A DNA stretch of 42,466 bases from Pseudomonadota bacterium (GTDB taxonomy: Bacteria > Pseudomonadota > Gammaproteobacteria > Burkholderiales > Rhodocyclaceae), in contig JAFEDJ010000032.1 of the NCBI GenBank assembly GCA_018241685.1, positions 1 to 42,466 of the forward strand, read 5' to 3'. The translations under genes and the position numbers were made by a program. The number at the start of each line of letters is the position of its first letter. Positions within the stretch are counted from its first letter, which is position 1. The notes beneath the pieces are model-generated. The model was not told where the DNA came from and did no database searches. It saw only the letters and a list, made by a program, of their open reading frames with translations. This document shows positions 1 to 8,388 of this stretch, one piece after another.

Positions 1-209
1 CAATCCGATTTGGCCACGAAGTGGTGCAGAGACTGATGTCGTGCCTGGACGGAATGCGGATCGATGCTCGCCGCCAGCGGCTCCACGCTCTTGCGAGCCA
101 GTGGCAGCATCAGACCACGGCAATAACCCCGCAGCCCTTCACGTCGGTCCGCATGTCCGAGGGCCGAACACAGGTGTTCGAGGTAGGTCTCAAAACGCGT
201 CTCCATCAT
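1..209 (-). CDS. IS701-family transposase, N-terminal part (runs off window start)
   Basis: Reading leftward from the ATG at 207-209, the frame stays open to the window edge and encodes about 69 residues beginning MMETRFETYLEHLCSALGHA. The stretch with RREGLRGYCRGLMLP and the later ARHQSLHHFVA resembles the N-terminus of IS701-family DDE transposases as I know them, which make DNA breaks for cut-and-paste movement. Only the N-terminus is inside the window, so the catalytic acidic residues and the completeness of the element cannot be judged. It is the nearest gene to the DUF1330 gene, which ends about 70 bases away on the same strand. The start could be either of two adjacent ATG codons. Confidence 0.75.
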   Translation of the reverse strand, partial: MMETRFETYLEHLCSALGHADRREGLRGYCRGLMLPLARKSVEPLAASIDPHSVQARHQSLHHFVAKSD

Positions 210-265
210 TCGCTTTGCGTTCAATGCCAAGTTCTGATGAAGCGAATAATGCGCCTATTTTAGTG
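1..265 (-). mobile_element. Partial IS701-like insertion sequence (left part outside window)
   Basis: The transposase start and about 55 bases of upstream DNA are present. The AT-rich stretch around 245-275 (reading TTACTGTGTCAC on the minus strand) is the likely terminal inverted repeat. The exact tip and target duplication cannot be set without the other end. The element stops within about 10 bases of the DUF1330 stop codon, so it inserted immediately downstream of that gene. Confidence 0.5.
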
Positions 266-276
266 ACACAGTAAGA

Positions 277-579
277 TTAAAGGCCTGGTATGAAAATCAG
301 ATTTCCGCCATCTGTCAGCTCTTCAATGCGTTTGGCCTTCAACGGCGCGTACCCCGCAGACTCATACATTGCAGTGGCTGCTTCTTTGGAAGGGAAGCGG
401 ATTATGGCAGTTAGATTTCCGCTGGACTGACCTTCTTTGACCTCGACATCGCGTGTGGCCGCAATAAACTTGCCGCCGAACTTCTCGACCTCCATGCTCA
501 TCAGCGAGCCATATTGCTCAAAGTATTTCGGAAAGTCTTTTACATTGAATTGCACAAGGACAAACATGGGCGTCGACAT
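277..579 (-). CDS. DUF1330 family protein (dimeric alpha-beta barrel)
   Basis: A 100-aa protein of DUF1330 type. It has an N-terminal beta strand (FVLVQFNVKD), the FPKYFEQYGSL helix, a central GGKFIAATRD turn and a late RFPSKEAATAMYES segment, the arrangement seen in this small ferredoxin-fold family. No enzymatic role is established for most members; some sit beside oxidoreductases. It lies 87 bases downstream of a short-chain dehydrogenase on the same strand and may be the last gene of the efflux operon. A Shine-Dalgarno sequence (AGGAGAT) precedes the ATG. The frame ends normally with TAA about 10 bases from the flanking IS element, so it appears intact. Confidence 0.8.
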   Translation of the reverse strand: MSTPMFVLVQFNVKDFPKYFEQYGSLMSMEVEKFGGKFIAATRDVEVKEGQSSGNLTAIIRFPSKEAATAMYESAGYAPLKAKRIEELTDGGNLIFIPGL

Positions 580-666
580 TGGTATCTCCTAGTTAATAAC
601 GATCAAAAAGCGAATGCCTAGCGATTTACAATCTTGCGTTACCGGAGGCTGGCGGAATTGATCAAT

Positions 667-1473
667 TCAGATAAGTCCGAACGTTTTTCTTAGACCTTGC
701 TCGACAGGCCCAGCAGGCAAGAAGCGACGGAGTTTGGCCAGAAGCGATGCCTCCCCTTTGGGCGTGCGTCGCATCGTCCAGCCCCCCAACGCTGCATCGA
801 TGATCGTGCCGGCTACGCCGTCAGGGTCGGGCGCCTTCTGGACATTCTTCTGAATTGCCTGGGATACGACGCCGAACTGTTCGCTGTAATCCGCTATCTT
901 GCGAATGGTCTGCGGTGCGTTGAGATCCAGGTTAGTCTTGGTGAACGAGGGCTCGACCAGTGAGACTCGAATCCCGAATTGGCGCACCTCATGATCCAGG
1001 GTCTCGGACAGCCCTTCAACGGCGTGCTTGGAGGCCGAATAGAGTGCCATGTACGGCGCGGGCAGAAAGCCCAGCACCGAGCTGACGTTGACGATGCGGC
1101 CGGAGCGCTGCTCGCGCATCTGCGGCAGCACGGCCTTGATCACGCGCAAAAGCCCGAAGAGGTTAGTGTCGAACAGCGTTTGGGCTTCGGCAATCGACGT
1201 TTCTTCCGTTGCGCCCAGCAGGGTCACGCCTGCGCTATTGACCAGTACGTCGATCCGCTTGGCATGAGCAATGATTGTCTGGATTCCGTGTTGAACTGAT
1301 GCATCGTCACGGATATCCATCTCAATCAGTACAACACCGGGAATTGGCATTGCTTTGCTGGTCTTGCGTACGGTACCGAATACTCGGCAACCACGTTTGG
1401 CAAACCTCTCCGCGGTGGCGCGTCCAATGCCGGACGACACACCGGTAACCAGTACAACTTGAGCATTCGACAT
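667..1473 (-). CDS. Short-chain dehydrogenase/reductase (SDR), classical type
   Basis: A 268-aa classical SDR with the nucleotide-binding TGVSSGIG motif (residues 10-17), an NSAG motif (79-82), a serine pair at 131-132 and the catalytic YSASK motif (Tyr145, Lys149). The Arg-rich residues after the first beta strand (FGTVRKTSK) suggest NADPH preference, which is inference. The substrate cannot be read from sequence. The C-terminal tail carries a long helix and resembles oxidoreductases of the YbbO/retinol-dehydrogenase-like type. The gene starts 55 bases after the RND permease stop on the same strand, so it may be co-transcribed with the pump. A GGAATT sequence upstream of the ATG serves as a modest ribosome-binding site. 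Confidence 0.9.
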   Translation of the reverse strand: MSNAQVVLVTGVSSGIGRATAERFAKRGCRVFGTVRKTSKAMPIPGVVLIEMDIRDDASVQHGIQTIIAHAKRIDVLVNSAGVTLLGATEETSIAEAQTLFDTNLFGLLRVIKAVLPQMREQRSGRIVNVSSVLGFLPAPYMALYSASKHAVEGLSETLDHEVRQFGIRVSLVEPSFTKTNLDLNAPQTIRKIADYSEQFGVVSQAIQKNVQKAPDPDGVAGTIIDAALGGWTMRRTPKGEASLLAKLRRFLPAGPVEQGLRKTFGLI

Positions 1474-1528
1474 GGCAATTCCTTTTCAGCAATAGAGGAT
1501 TGAGGAGTGAGCCTGGGGCAACCGCTGA

Positions 1529-4500
1529 TCAGTGGTGCGAGTGAGCGGGCCTGATCTTGAACCAGATGGAATACACGGCCGGCAGGAACACGAGCGTCAG
1601 GATCGTCCCGGCAAAGGTGCCGCCAATCAGTGTGTAGGCCAGCGTTCCCCAGAACACCGAATGGGTCAGCGGGATGAAGGCGAGGATTGCCGCCAGTGCA
1701 GTCAGGATCACCGGACGCGCGCGCTGCACGGTCGCTTCGACAAGCGCACGGAAAGGGTCCAGCCCCGCCCGCTCGTTTTCACGAATCTGTCCGATCAGGA
1801 TCAGCGTGTTGCGCATCAGGATGCCCGACAGCGCGATCAAGCCAACCAACGCATTGATGCCGAAGGGCTGCTGGAACAGGATCAGCGTCGGTACCACACC
1901 GATCAGTCCCAACGGACTGGTCAGGAAGACCATGACCATTCCGGCGATCGAGCGGACCTGCAGGATGATGATCAGCAGCGTGGCGGCCAGCATGATGGGA
2001 AAGATCGGCAGCATGGCGACCGAAGCCTTGCCCGACTCTTCGATGGAGCCGGCCTCCACGATGCGGTAGCCGCTCGGCAGCTTGTCCATGACGGGCTGGA
2101 GCTGCTTGGTCATGGCCGTCGACACGTCCGGCGGCTGCAAGCCTTCGGCGATGTCGCCGCGCACGGTGATCGTCGGCGTGCGGTCACGCCGCCGCAGGAT
2201 GGGGTCTTCCATGCGCACCTCGACCTTGCCCACCTGCGACAGCGGGATGCGTTGCCCCGCCGAACCGACCAGCGTGAAGCCTGCGATCTTCGCGGGATCG
2301 AGACGGGCATCGCCCGCAGAGCGACCGACGACCTGTACCGAGCGGATATCCTCCCGCACCTCCGTCAGCGGTGCCCCGCTCAGCAGGAACTGCAACTGCA
2401 AGGCTACCGAACTGGAACTCAACCCAACCGCCTGGAGCCGATCCTGGTCGAGGGTGAAGTGCAGGGTCGGGACACGCGGTCCCCAGTCCGTATTGACGGT
2501 GCGCATCATCGGGCTGGCGTGCAGGACGGCCTCGACCTCAGCGGAGATCTCGCGCAACTTGTCCGGATCCGGCCCCATGACGCGGTAAGCCACAGGAAAC
2601 GGCGAAGGAGGCCCGAACACGATCTGGGTGACACGCACCCGCGCCTCGGGCGCCAAGCCGTCGGCTATCACCTGACGCAGTCTGAACTTGAGGGCTTCCC
2701 GTTCCTTGTCGTTGCCGGCGAGCACCACGATCTTGGCGAAGGACGGATCGGGCAGCTCAGGTGCCATCGCCAGGAAGAAGCGCGGTGCGCCCTGGCCGAT
2801 GTAGGCGGTGACGATCCTGGCTTCCTCCTGCTTGGCCAGCCAGGCTTCGACCTTCGCCGTCGCGGCGCTGGTCTGCTCGATCGAGCTGCCGTAGGGCATC
2901 TGTACCTCGACCAGCACTTCCGGCCGGTCGGAGGTCGGGAAGAACTGCTTCTTGACCACGGCCATACCCAGCACCGCCGTCACGAACAGGCCGATCACGG
3001 TACCGGCAACAATCCACTTGCGGGCGATGACGCGCACCAATATCTGACGGAAGCGGTTGTAGCGCGGCGTGTCGTAGATCGCCTCGTGACCGCCCTCGAC
3101 TTTCTTGAACTCGGGCAAGAGCTTCACACCGAGGTAAGGCGTAAACATCACCGCCACCACCCAGGAGGCGATGAGTGCGATACCGACGATCCAGAACATG
3201 TTGCTGGTGTATTCGCCTGCCGTGGAGCGTGCGAAGCCATTGGGCATGAAGCCGACGGCCGTGACCAGCGTGCCGGACAGCATGGGCGCCGCCGTATGAC
3301 TCCAGGCATAGGCCGAGGCCGCGATGCGGTCATAGCCTTCTTCCATCTTCACCACCATCATTTCGATGGCGATGATTGCGTCATCCACCAGCAGCCCCAG
3401 CGCCAGGATCAGCGAGCCCAGCGTGATGCGGTCGAAGTTCTTGCCGGTAGCCGCCATGATGACGAACACCGCCGCCAGCGTCAGCGGTACGGCTGCCGCC
3501 ACCACAATCCCGACGTGCCAACCCATGCTGACGAAACACACCACCATCACCACCAGCAGGGCGACGAAGAACTTGACCATGAACTCGTCCACCGCCGAGC
3601 TGATGTTGACGGACTGATCGGTGACCTTGGTCAGTGTCATGCCCAGCGGGAGTTCCGCGTTGATCTTGGTGACTTCCGCCCCCAGTGCCTTGCCCAGGTC
3701 GAGCCCGTTCCAGTCGTCGCGCATCACGACGCCGAGCAACAGCGCCGGCTCGCCGCCGTTGCGAACCAGGAAGGTGGCGGGATCTTCATACCCCCGCTCG
3801 ACGCTCGCCACATCCGACAGCTTCAGCGTGCGGCCCTGCGCAACGATCGGGGTCTGGCGGATCTTCTCCAACGTGTCGAAAGCGCCATCGACGCGCACGA
3901 AGACCTGCGGCCCCTTGGTTTCGATCGAGCCGGCGGGCGTCAGCACGTTCTGGCTGTTGAGCGCGGCGAAGATATCCTGCGGCGCAACCCCCAGCGTCGC
4001 CAGGCGGTCGTGCGAGAAGGACACGAAGATGCGTTCGGGCTGCTCGCCGATGATGTTGACCTTCTTGACGCCGGCGACATGCAGGAGTTGCTGGCGCAGC
4101 GCCTCCGCGTCGCGCGCCAGCAGTCTCTGCTCTTCGCCCTTGGCCTTGAGGGCGAAGAGCGCAAAGGTCACGTCCGCATATTCGTCGTTGACCATCGGAC
4201 CGATGACGCCTGCAGGCAACTTCTTGGCCTCGTCGCTGATCTTCTTGCGGGCCTGGTAGAACTCCTCCTGGACCTCCGCAGGCGGTGCGCTGTCACGCAG
4301 CGAAACCATGGTGAAGGCCAGGCCGGGGCGGGTGAAGGTTTCCGTGCGGTCATACCAGCGCAATTCCTGCATGCGCTTTTCCAGCGGTTCGGCGATCTGG
4401 TCCTGCATCTCCTTGGCCGTCGCACCCGGCCAGGCGGTGACGATCGTCATCTGCTTGATCGTGAATGGCGGGTCTTCCGCACGCCCAAGCTTGAAGAACG

Positions 4501-4597
4501 CGAGAATGCCAGCGGCCGAGATCAGGACGATCAGGAACAGGGTAATGGCGCGTTCGCGTACCGCGAGCGCCGACAGGTTGAAACGCCCCTCGCTCAC
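1529..4597 (-). CDS. RND-family efflux permease (AcrB-like inner-membrane pump)
   Basis: A 1022-aa resistance-nodulation-division transporter that uses the proton gradient to export compounds through a periplasm-spanning complex. An N-terminal membrane helix (about residues 17-36) precedes a large periplasmic loop with the conserved WPGATA segment. The fourth membrane helix carries the adjacent proton-relay aspartates Asp405-Asp406 (GLLVDD). A second periplasmic loop and a second set of six helices follow, so the length and internal duplication are those of a full pump. It starts with GTG overlapping the adaptor stop codon by four bases (GTGA), indicating translational coupling. The closest family appears to be the hydrophobe/amphiphile exporters (HAE type); the substrate is unknown. 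Confidence 0.93.
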   Translation of the reverse strand: MSEGRFNLSALAVRERAITLFLIVLISAAGILAFFKLGRAEDPPFTIKQMTIVTAWPGATAKEMQDQIAEPLEKRMQELRWYDRTETFTRPGLAFTMVSLRDSAPPAEVQEEFYQARKKISDEAKKLPAGVIGPMVNDEYADVTFALFALKAKGEEQRLLARDAEALRQQLLHVAGVKKVNIIGEQPERIFVSFSHDRLATLGVAPQDIFAALNSQNVLTPAGSIETKGPQVFVRVDGAFDTLEKIRQTPIVAQGRTLKLSDVASVERGYEDPATFLVRNGGEPALLLGVVMRDDWNGLDLGKALGAEVTKINAELPLGMTLTKVTDQSVNISSAVDEFMVKFFVALLVVMVVCFVSMGWHVGIVVAAAVPLTLAAVFVIMAATGKNFDRITLGSLILALGLLVDDAIIAIEMMVVKMEEGYDRIAASAYAWSHTAAPMLSGTLVTAVGFMPNGFARSTAGEYTSNMFWIVGIALIASWVVAVMFTPYLGVKLLPEFKKVEGGHEAIYDTPRYNRFRQILVRVIARKWIVAGTVIGLFVTAVLGMAVVKKQFFPTSDRPEVLVEVQMPYGSSIEQTSAATAKVEAWLAKQEEARIVTAYIGQGAPRFFLAMAPELPDPSFAKIVVLAGNDKEREALKFRLRQVIADGLAPEARVRVTQIVFGPPSPFPVAYRVMGPDPDKLREISAEVEAVLHASPMMRTVNTDWGPRVPTLHFTLDQDRLQAVGLSSSSVALQLQFLLSGAPLTEVREDIRSVQVVGRSAGDARLDPAKIAGFTLVGSAGQRIPLSQVGKVEVRMEDPILRRRDRTPTITVRGDIAEGLQPPDVSTAMTKQLQPVMDKLPSGYRIVEAGSIEESGKASVAMLPIFPIMLAATLLIIILQVRSIAGMVMVFLTSPLGLIGVVPTLILFQQPFGINALVGLIALSGILMRNTLILIGQIRENERAGLDPFRALVEATVQRARPVILTALAAILAFIPLTHSVFWGTLAYTLIGGTFAGTILTLVFLPAVYSIWFKIRPAHSHH

Positions 4598-5709
4598 GGA
4601 CGCGCTCCTTCAGCCCCAGTGGCGACGGCGAGACCCGCCACCCTAACCTGCTCGCCTTCGCGTAGCAGATGCGCGCCGAGCGCAACGATCCGTTCCCCCT
4701 GCTTGATCTGACCCGCAACGTAGGCGCCAGTGTCATCCATGCGCTGAACAGCGACCGGTCGCCAGGACACCTTTGCCGGCTCGCCATTGATGGTCCACAC
4801 CCCGGGTCCTTTGCCCGCGTCGAACAAAGCACCAATCGGCACGTACAGACTGTCCTGTCCTGAAGAATGTCCGTCCGGTATCTGGATTACGACCGTGGTG
4901 CCCAGGGGTGCGTTTGACAGTTCGCCATCCAGCACATACCGCGCCTCGAAGGTGCGCGTAAGTCGATCTGCGGAGTTGGCGAGTTGCCGGAGCTTGGTCG
5001 GAACGCGGAGGTCTTCCTTGCTGAAGAGGCTGGCTTGTCCGACCGAGCCAAGGGACGGACGAAGCGTTTCTGGCAGTTGGATAACGGCCTCGCGCCGTCC
5101 GGCGCGGGCCAGGCGCACAACGACCTGGCCCGCATTGACGACCTGGCCCGGCTCGACCAGCGTTTCCACGACCACCCCATCGCCGTCTGCCACCAATTCG
5201 GCATAGCGGCTCGCATTACGGGCGACATCGGCCTGCGCCTCAGCGGCGCTGAGCTGGGCTTTGGCGGCATCTGCTGCGGCCTTGATCTGATCGTAGGCCG
5301 AAGAAGAGATGGCGCCGGTTCCACGCAGGTCGCGGTAGCGTGCTTCATCTTCAGCCGTCTGTTGCGCCCGTGCCCGCGCAGCAGCGACGGCCTCCTGCTG
5401 CGCCTGCGCAGCAAGCTTGAGATCGACGGGATCGATGCGCATCAGGGGTTGGCCGCGCTTGACGGCTTGCCCTGTATCCACCAGCCGCTCCAGCACCTTG
5501 CCGGAGACGCGAAAGCCGAGGTCGCTTTGTACCCGAGCGGCTACGGTTCCCGTGAATGAACGTGATGCAGACGTGGCCCCTTGGACGATTGCGGCACGCA
5601 CCAAGAGGGCTTCGGTACGCGGATCGGCTGGCGTCGTTTCACCGCAAGCGACCAACGCAAACGGCAATGCGCAAATGGCAGAAGTTGTAGCGATGCGACG
5701 CCGGAGCAT
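4594..5709 (-). CDS. Periplasmic adaptor (membrane fusion) lipoprotein of RND pump
   Basis: A 371-aa membrane fusion protein that links the RND permease to the outer-membrane channel. A signal sequence with lipobox LVAC (Cys22) marks it as a lipid-anchored lipoprotein. It is followed by a barrel-sandwich half-motif (VSGKVLERLVDTGQAVKRGQ), an Ala/Gln-rich helical hairpin (about residues 100-165), the second half-motif (DGVVVETLVEPGQVVNAGQ) and beta-barrel domains. Its stop overlaps the permease start. It begins 83 bases after the TetR regulator stop and has its own promoter and probable operator at 5742-5781. Confidence 0.93.
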   Translation of the reverse strand: MLRRRIATTSAICALPFALVACGETTPADPRTEALLVRAAIVQGATSASRSFTGTVAARVQSDLGFRVSGKVLERLVDTGQAVKRGQPLMRIDPVDLKLAAQAQQEAVAAARARAQQTAEDEARYRDLRGTGAISSSAYDQIKAAADAAKAQLSAAEAQADVARNASRYAELVADGDGVVVETLVEPGQVVNAGQVVVRLARAGRREAVIQLPETLRPSLGSVGQASLFSKEDLRVPTKLRQLANSADRLTRTFEARYVLDGELSNAPLGTTVVIQIPDGHSSGQDSLYVPIGALFDAGKGPGVWTINGEPAKVSWRPVAVQRMDDTGAYVAGQIKQGERIVALGAHLLREGEQVRVAGLAVATGAEGARP

Positions 5710-5741
5710 GAAAGTCCCCTCGTGAAATGATCAGGACTTTC

Positions 5742-5781
5742 ATTCTGGTACCAGTAACCAATTACGTCAACAGTCACAAAT
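5742..5781 (-). promoter_or_regulatory. Promoter and probable TetR operator of the adaptor-permease operon
   Basis: On the minus strand TTGACG (5770-5765) and CAGAAT (5747-5742) are separated by 17 bases, giving a good sigma-70 promoter about 33 bases before the adaptor start. Overlapping the -35 box is ATTTGTGAC (5781-5773), 14 bases, then GTTAC (5758-5754). This repeats with one change the arrangement of the perfect palindrome at 6452-6483, so the divergent TetR protein probably represses here. Confidence 0.6.
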
Positions 5782-5792
5782 CTAACATGCGC

Positions 5793-6416
5793 TCAGGGCG
5801 ACAGACTGCGCAGCACCAGACTGGATAACTGGCCCGGTGCCTGGTCGGTGTAATCGAAGCTGTATTGCAGGAGCAGCGGGTTAAGGTAGGGGCGCATGAC
5901 CAGGTAAATCGCCATCGTCGTTTCGTCCAACGGTGTCTTGCGCTCGAAGTCCCCGCTCTGACGGCCCGCCAGCAAAATATCCTGGAGCAACTTCTGGATG
6001 CGTTCCTCGTAAGCGCGCGTGGCCTGCCATCGCTCGGTAGCGGCCGATGCAGCGATCTCATAGAGCTTACGATCCTGGAAAAACAGGCGAAGACTGGCTT
6101 CGACAACCGCCTTGAACATCCGCCGCAGCTTTTCAGGCGGATGATCGGCCTCGGCAATTGCTGCACTGACCTCAGTCTCGATCTGACACAAGCAGTTTGC
6201 GCAGATCATCTCGCCGATGGCTTGCTTGGATTCGAAGAACTTGTAGATGTATGCCTTGGAGAAACCGATAGCCTTGGCGAGGTCAGAAACCGTCGTTTTC
6301 TCGTAACCATAGCGGCTGAAATGCTCCGTCGCCGCGGCAACAATCTGGTTTCGCACCTCGTGGTCGGCTGGCCCTCGGGTTGCAGCAGGATAAGTGGATG
6401 AGCTTGTTTTCTTCAT
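5793..6416 (-). CDS. TetR-family transcriptional repressor of the efflux locus
   Basis: A 207-aa TetR regulator. The N-terminal helix-turn-helix lies near residues 20-65 (RYGYEKTTVSDLAKAIGFS followed by YIYKFFESKQ), with the less conserved ligand-binding helices behind it. The ATG at 6416 (MKKTSSS) is preferred. An upstream in-frame ATG at 6506 would add 30 residues without family resemblance and would run through the operator and into the divergent gene start. It lies between the adaptor gene and the divergent outer-membrane factor, the usual position of a local repressor such as AcrR or TtgR. The inducer is unknown. Confidence 0.9.
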   Translation of the reverse strand: MKKTSSSTYPAATRGPADHEVRNQIVAAATEHFSRYGYEKTTVSDLAKAIGFSKAYIYKFFESKQAIGEMICANCLCQIETEVSAAIAEADHPPEKLRRMFKAVVEASLRLFFQDRKLYEIAASAATERWQATRAYEERIQKLLQDILLAGRQSGDFERKTPLDETTMAIYLVMRPYLNPLLLQYSFDYTDQAPGQLSSLVLRSLSP

Positions 6417-6451
6417 AGCATGCAGCTTACGCCGGTTGAAAGCACTGGACA

Positions 6452-6483
6452 ATTTGTGACCACTTCGTAATATAGTCACAAAT
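6452..6483. promoter_or_regulatory. Perfect spaced palindrome, probable TetR operator
   Basis: ATTTGTGAC (6452-6460) and its exact reverse complement GTCACAAAT (6475-6483) flank a 14-base AT-rich spacer. The site lies between the divergent tetR and outer-membrane factor starts, 22 bases before the latter. A near copy with identical spacing overlaps the adaptor promoter (5754-5781). Two sites of the same design at the two promoters of one pump locus point to binding by the locus regulator. The binding is inference. Confidence 0.7.
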
Positions 6484-6504
6484 ATCTTTCGAGGATGATT
6501 CCCC

Positions 6505-8016
6505 ATGTTGCCGAAACATAGCTTCGCAGCGCTCCTGGTCGCCGGCTTATCGACGGGCTGTGCTGTCGGCCCGGATTACGTTCGCCCTGATGTGTCCTTG
6601 CTGGAGCGCTTCCAAGGACAGCACGCCGTAGAACAGAGAGCCGCTGCAGCCAATGCGGATCTTGCCGCGTGGTGGACGGACTTCGGCGATCCACAACTGA
6701 CCCGATTCGTGACGCTGGCGCTGGCGCAAAACCTCGATCTGGCGCAGGCAACGGCGCGGGTCGCTCAGGCGCGCGCAGGGCTAGGTGCCGCCAATGCTGC
6801 GTTAGTACCGTCCGGCACCGTTACCAGTCAGGCTTCCAGAGCCTATCAATCCGTCGAAACTCCGTTGGGACGGGTTTTGAACTCCACCCCTGGGTTCGAC
6901 CGCTATGGCACCGCTTACGAAACCAATCTTGGTGCAAGCTGGGAACTGGATGTGTTCGGAGGGCTACGCCGCGGACAGGAAGCTGCACTCGCCGAGTACC
7001 AGGCATCCGAAGCTGGAGCAGTTGCTACGCGCTTGGCAGTGGCAGCGCAAACCACCGACATCTACATCAGCATACGTGGATTGCAGACCCGCCTGGCGGT
7101 TGCCCGACAGCAGGTTCAGACACAGCAGGAACTGCTCTCCATGATCAACCGCCTCCATGAGAAAGGCTTAGCGGCTGAACTTCAAGTCAGACAGGCTGAA
7201 GGAGCGCTGGCCCAGGTCCAGGCGTCGGTCCCTGCCCTTGAGACGGGCCTGGACGCAGCCACGAATGCGCTCGATGTCATGTTGGGTTCACCGCCTGGGA
7301 CGCATGGAGGAGAACTGGTTGAAACAGGCGTCATCCCGGTCGCACCGAGAATCGCAGACACCGGATCGCCCAGCGAGTTACTCAGGCGGCGGCCTGATCT
7401 GATCGTGGCGGAGCGTCGCCTAGCCGCGTCGAACGCCCGCATTGGTATCGCCATCGCCGAGTACTACCCCAAGGTCTCCCTGAGCGGACTGCTTGGCAGC
7501 GCGACATCGGTGTCCAGCGGCAATCTGTTCACTGGCGGCGCCAGTCAAACCGCTGGCGTACTCGGGCTGCGCTGGCGCCTGTTCGATTTCGGTCGCATCA
7601 ATGCGCAGATCGAGCAGGCCAAGGGGCAGGAAGCCGAGATGTTGGCTGCGTATCGTCTGGCCGTGCTACATGCCGCGGAGGATGTAGAAAACGCCTTTTC
7701 AGCTTTGGTAAAGCGGGAAGATCAGGCGACAGCACTTGCCAAAGGCGTGGACTCGCTCGCCCGCGCACGCGCGGCCTCGTTTGCAGCCTATAAGAAAGGG
7801 GTGGTCAGTCTGATTGAAGTGCTGCAGGCCGACGAAGTTCTCCTTCGAGCCTCCGACGCGCGAGTACAGGCGCAAACAGAATCTGCACGCGCAGCAGTCG
7901 CTGCATTCAAGGCACTCGGAGGAGGATGGAAGCCCGGCGAATCCAAAGTGCTCGCAGCCAACTCAAATGCCCGTGTCGGAGAGCGCCAGACTGATTGGGC
8001 CGGCACACGACAGTGA
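6505..8016 (+). CDS. Outer-membrane efflux channel lipoprotein (OprM/NodT family)
   Basis: A 503-aa outer-membrane factor forming the exit duct of the tripartite pump. A lipoprotein signal with lipobox LSTGC (Cys19) and the family hallmark AVGPDYVRPD directly after it are present. WWTDFGDPQL and two repeats of the TolC-type helical region follow; RRRPDLIVAERRLAASNARIG marks the second repeat. The gene is divergent from tetR and from the adaptor-permease pair, so channel and pump are made from separate promoters that share an operator design. The C-terminal 30 residues are polar and poorly conserved. The start ATG is preceded by GAGGATGA. Confidence 0.93.
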   Translation: MLPKHSFAALLVAGLSTGCAVGPDYVRPDVSLLERFQGQHAVEQRAAAANADLAAWWTDFGDPQLTRFVTLALAQNLDLAQATARVAQARAGLGAANAALVPSGTVTSQASRAYQSVETPLGRVLNSTPGFDRYGTAYETNLGASWELDVFGGLRRGQEAALAEYQASEAGAVATRLAVAAQTTDIYISIRGLQTRLAVARQQVQTQQELLSMINRLHEKGLAAELQVRQAEGALAQVQASVPALETGLDAATNALDVMLGSPPGTHGGELVETGVIPVAPRIADTGSPSELLRRRPDLIVAERRLAASNARIGIAIAEYYPKVSLSGLLGSATSVSSGNLFTGGASQTAGVLGLRWRLFDFGRINAQIEQAKGQEAEMLAAYRLAVLHAAEDVENAFSALVKREDQATALAKGVDSLARARAASFAAYKKGVVSLIEVLQADEVLLRASDARVQAQTESARAAVAAFKALGGGWKPGESKVLAANSNARVGERQTDWAGTRQ

Positions 8017-8062
8017 GGCCCGGTGGCGCCGTCCATTCATTTCTCCGGCTGAAAAAAAATTA

Positions 8063-8312
8063 TTTTTCATATGAAATATTTAAATTTTCATACGACATAA
8101 ATCATCCTTCACGCCAAAGAACTCTCCAGCGGCACGGAATAATGATTTTTTCACGCCACCAACAGATTTCGTGACGTGACAAAACGGTCCGGCGGCCACG
8201 CTGGGGAATTTTGTCATATGACGAAATTCCCCAGCGGCGCCGCTTGGTCTTTTTGTCACCTGAAAAATCGTTTCCTTCATACGAAAAAGAGCTTTTTTCG
8301 TATGAAAAAATC
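8063..8312. repeat. Gene-free mosaic of short AT-rich palindromes and GC-rich modules
   Basis: The 372 bases between the efflux channel and moeA hold no convincing gene. I see repeated palindromic cores: TTTCATATGAAA (8065-8076), TTTTCATACGAC (8085-8096), TTCACGCC (8108-8115 and 8149-8156), TTTCGTGACGTGACAAA (8167-8183), TTTTGTCATATGACGAAA (8209-8226), TTTTTGTCACCTGAAAAA (8250-8267) and a hairpin with arms TTCATACGAAAAA/TTTTTCGTATGAA (8276-8288 and 8294-8306). Between them lie related GC-rich pieces such as CCAGCGGC. Translations in several frames give repetitive peptides (MTKFPS-, SYEK-like), which reflect the DNA repeats and not a protein. The last hairpin could also end transcription from the channel gene. 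Confidence 0.75.
8200..8235. repeat. 36-bp near-perfect palindrome
   Basis: GCTGGGGAATTTTGTCAT (8200-8217) is followed directly by ATGACGAAATTCCCCAGC (8218-8235), its reverse complement except for one position. Imperfect symmetry continues outward through the GC-rich modules to about 8185 and 8250. It is the centre of the larger repeat mosaic. It has no loop, so it could form a cruciform or bind a dimeric protein. Confidence 0.85.
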
Positions 8313-8388
8313 CCTGCGCGCCGCCTCATGGTCAAGCAGCCACCCGATGTGCTATTAATCCCGCTCCGCCCCCAGCAGGAGACGCGCG

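Noticed and set aside
1532..4711. 1059-codon plus-strand frame opposite the RND permease
   Set aside because: Composition is His/Arg/Asp/Gln-rich as expected for the antisense frame of a GC-rich gene; the minus-strand RND protein is a complete family match.
8063..8312. CRISPR array
   Set aside because: The repeats are palindromic and unequal in length and spacing, without unique spacers of constant size and without cas genes.
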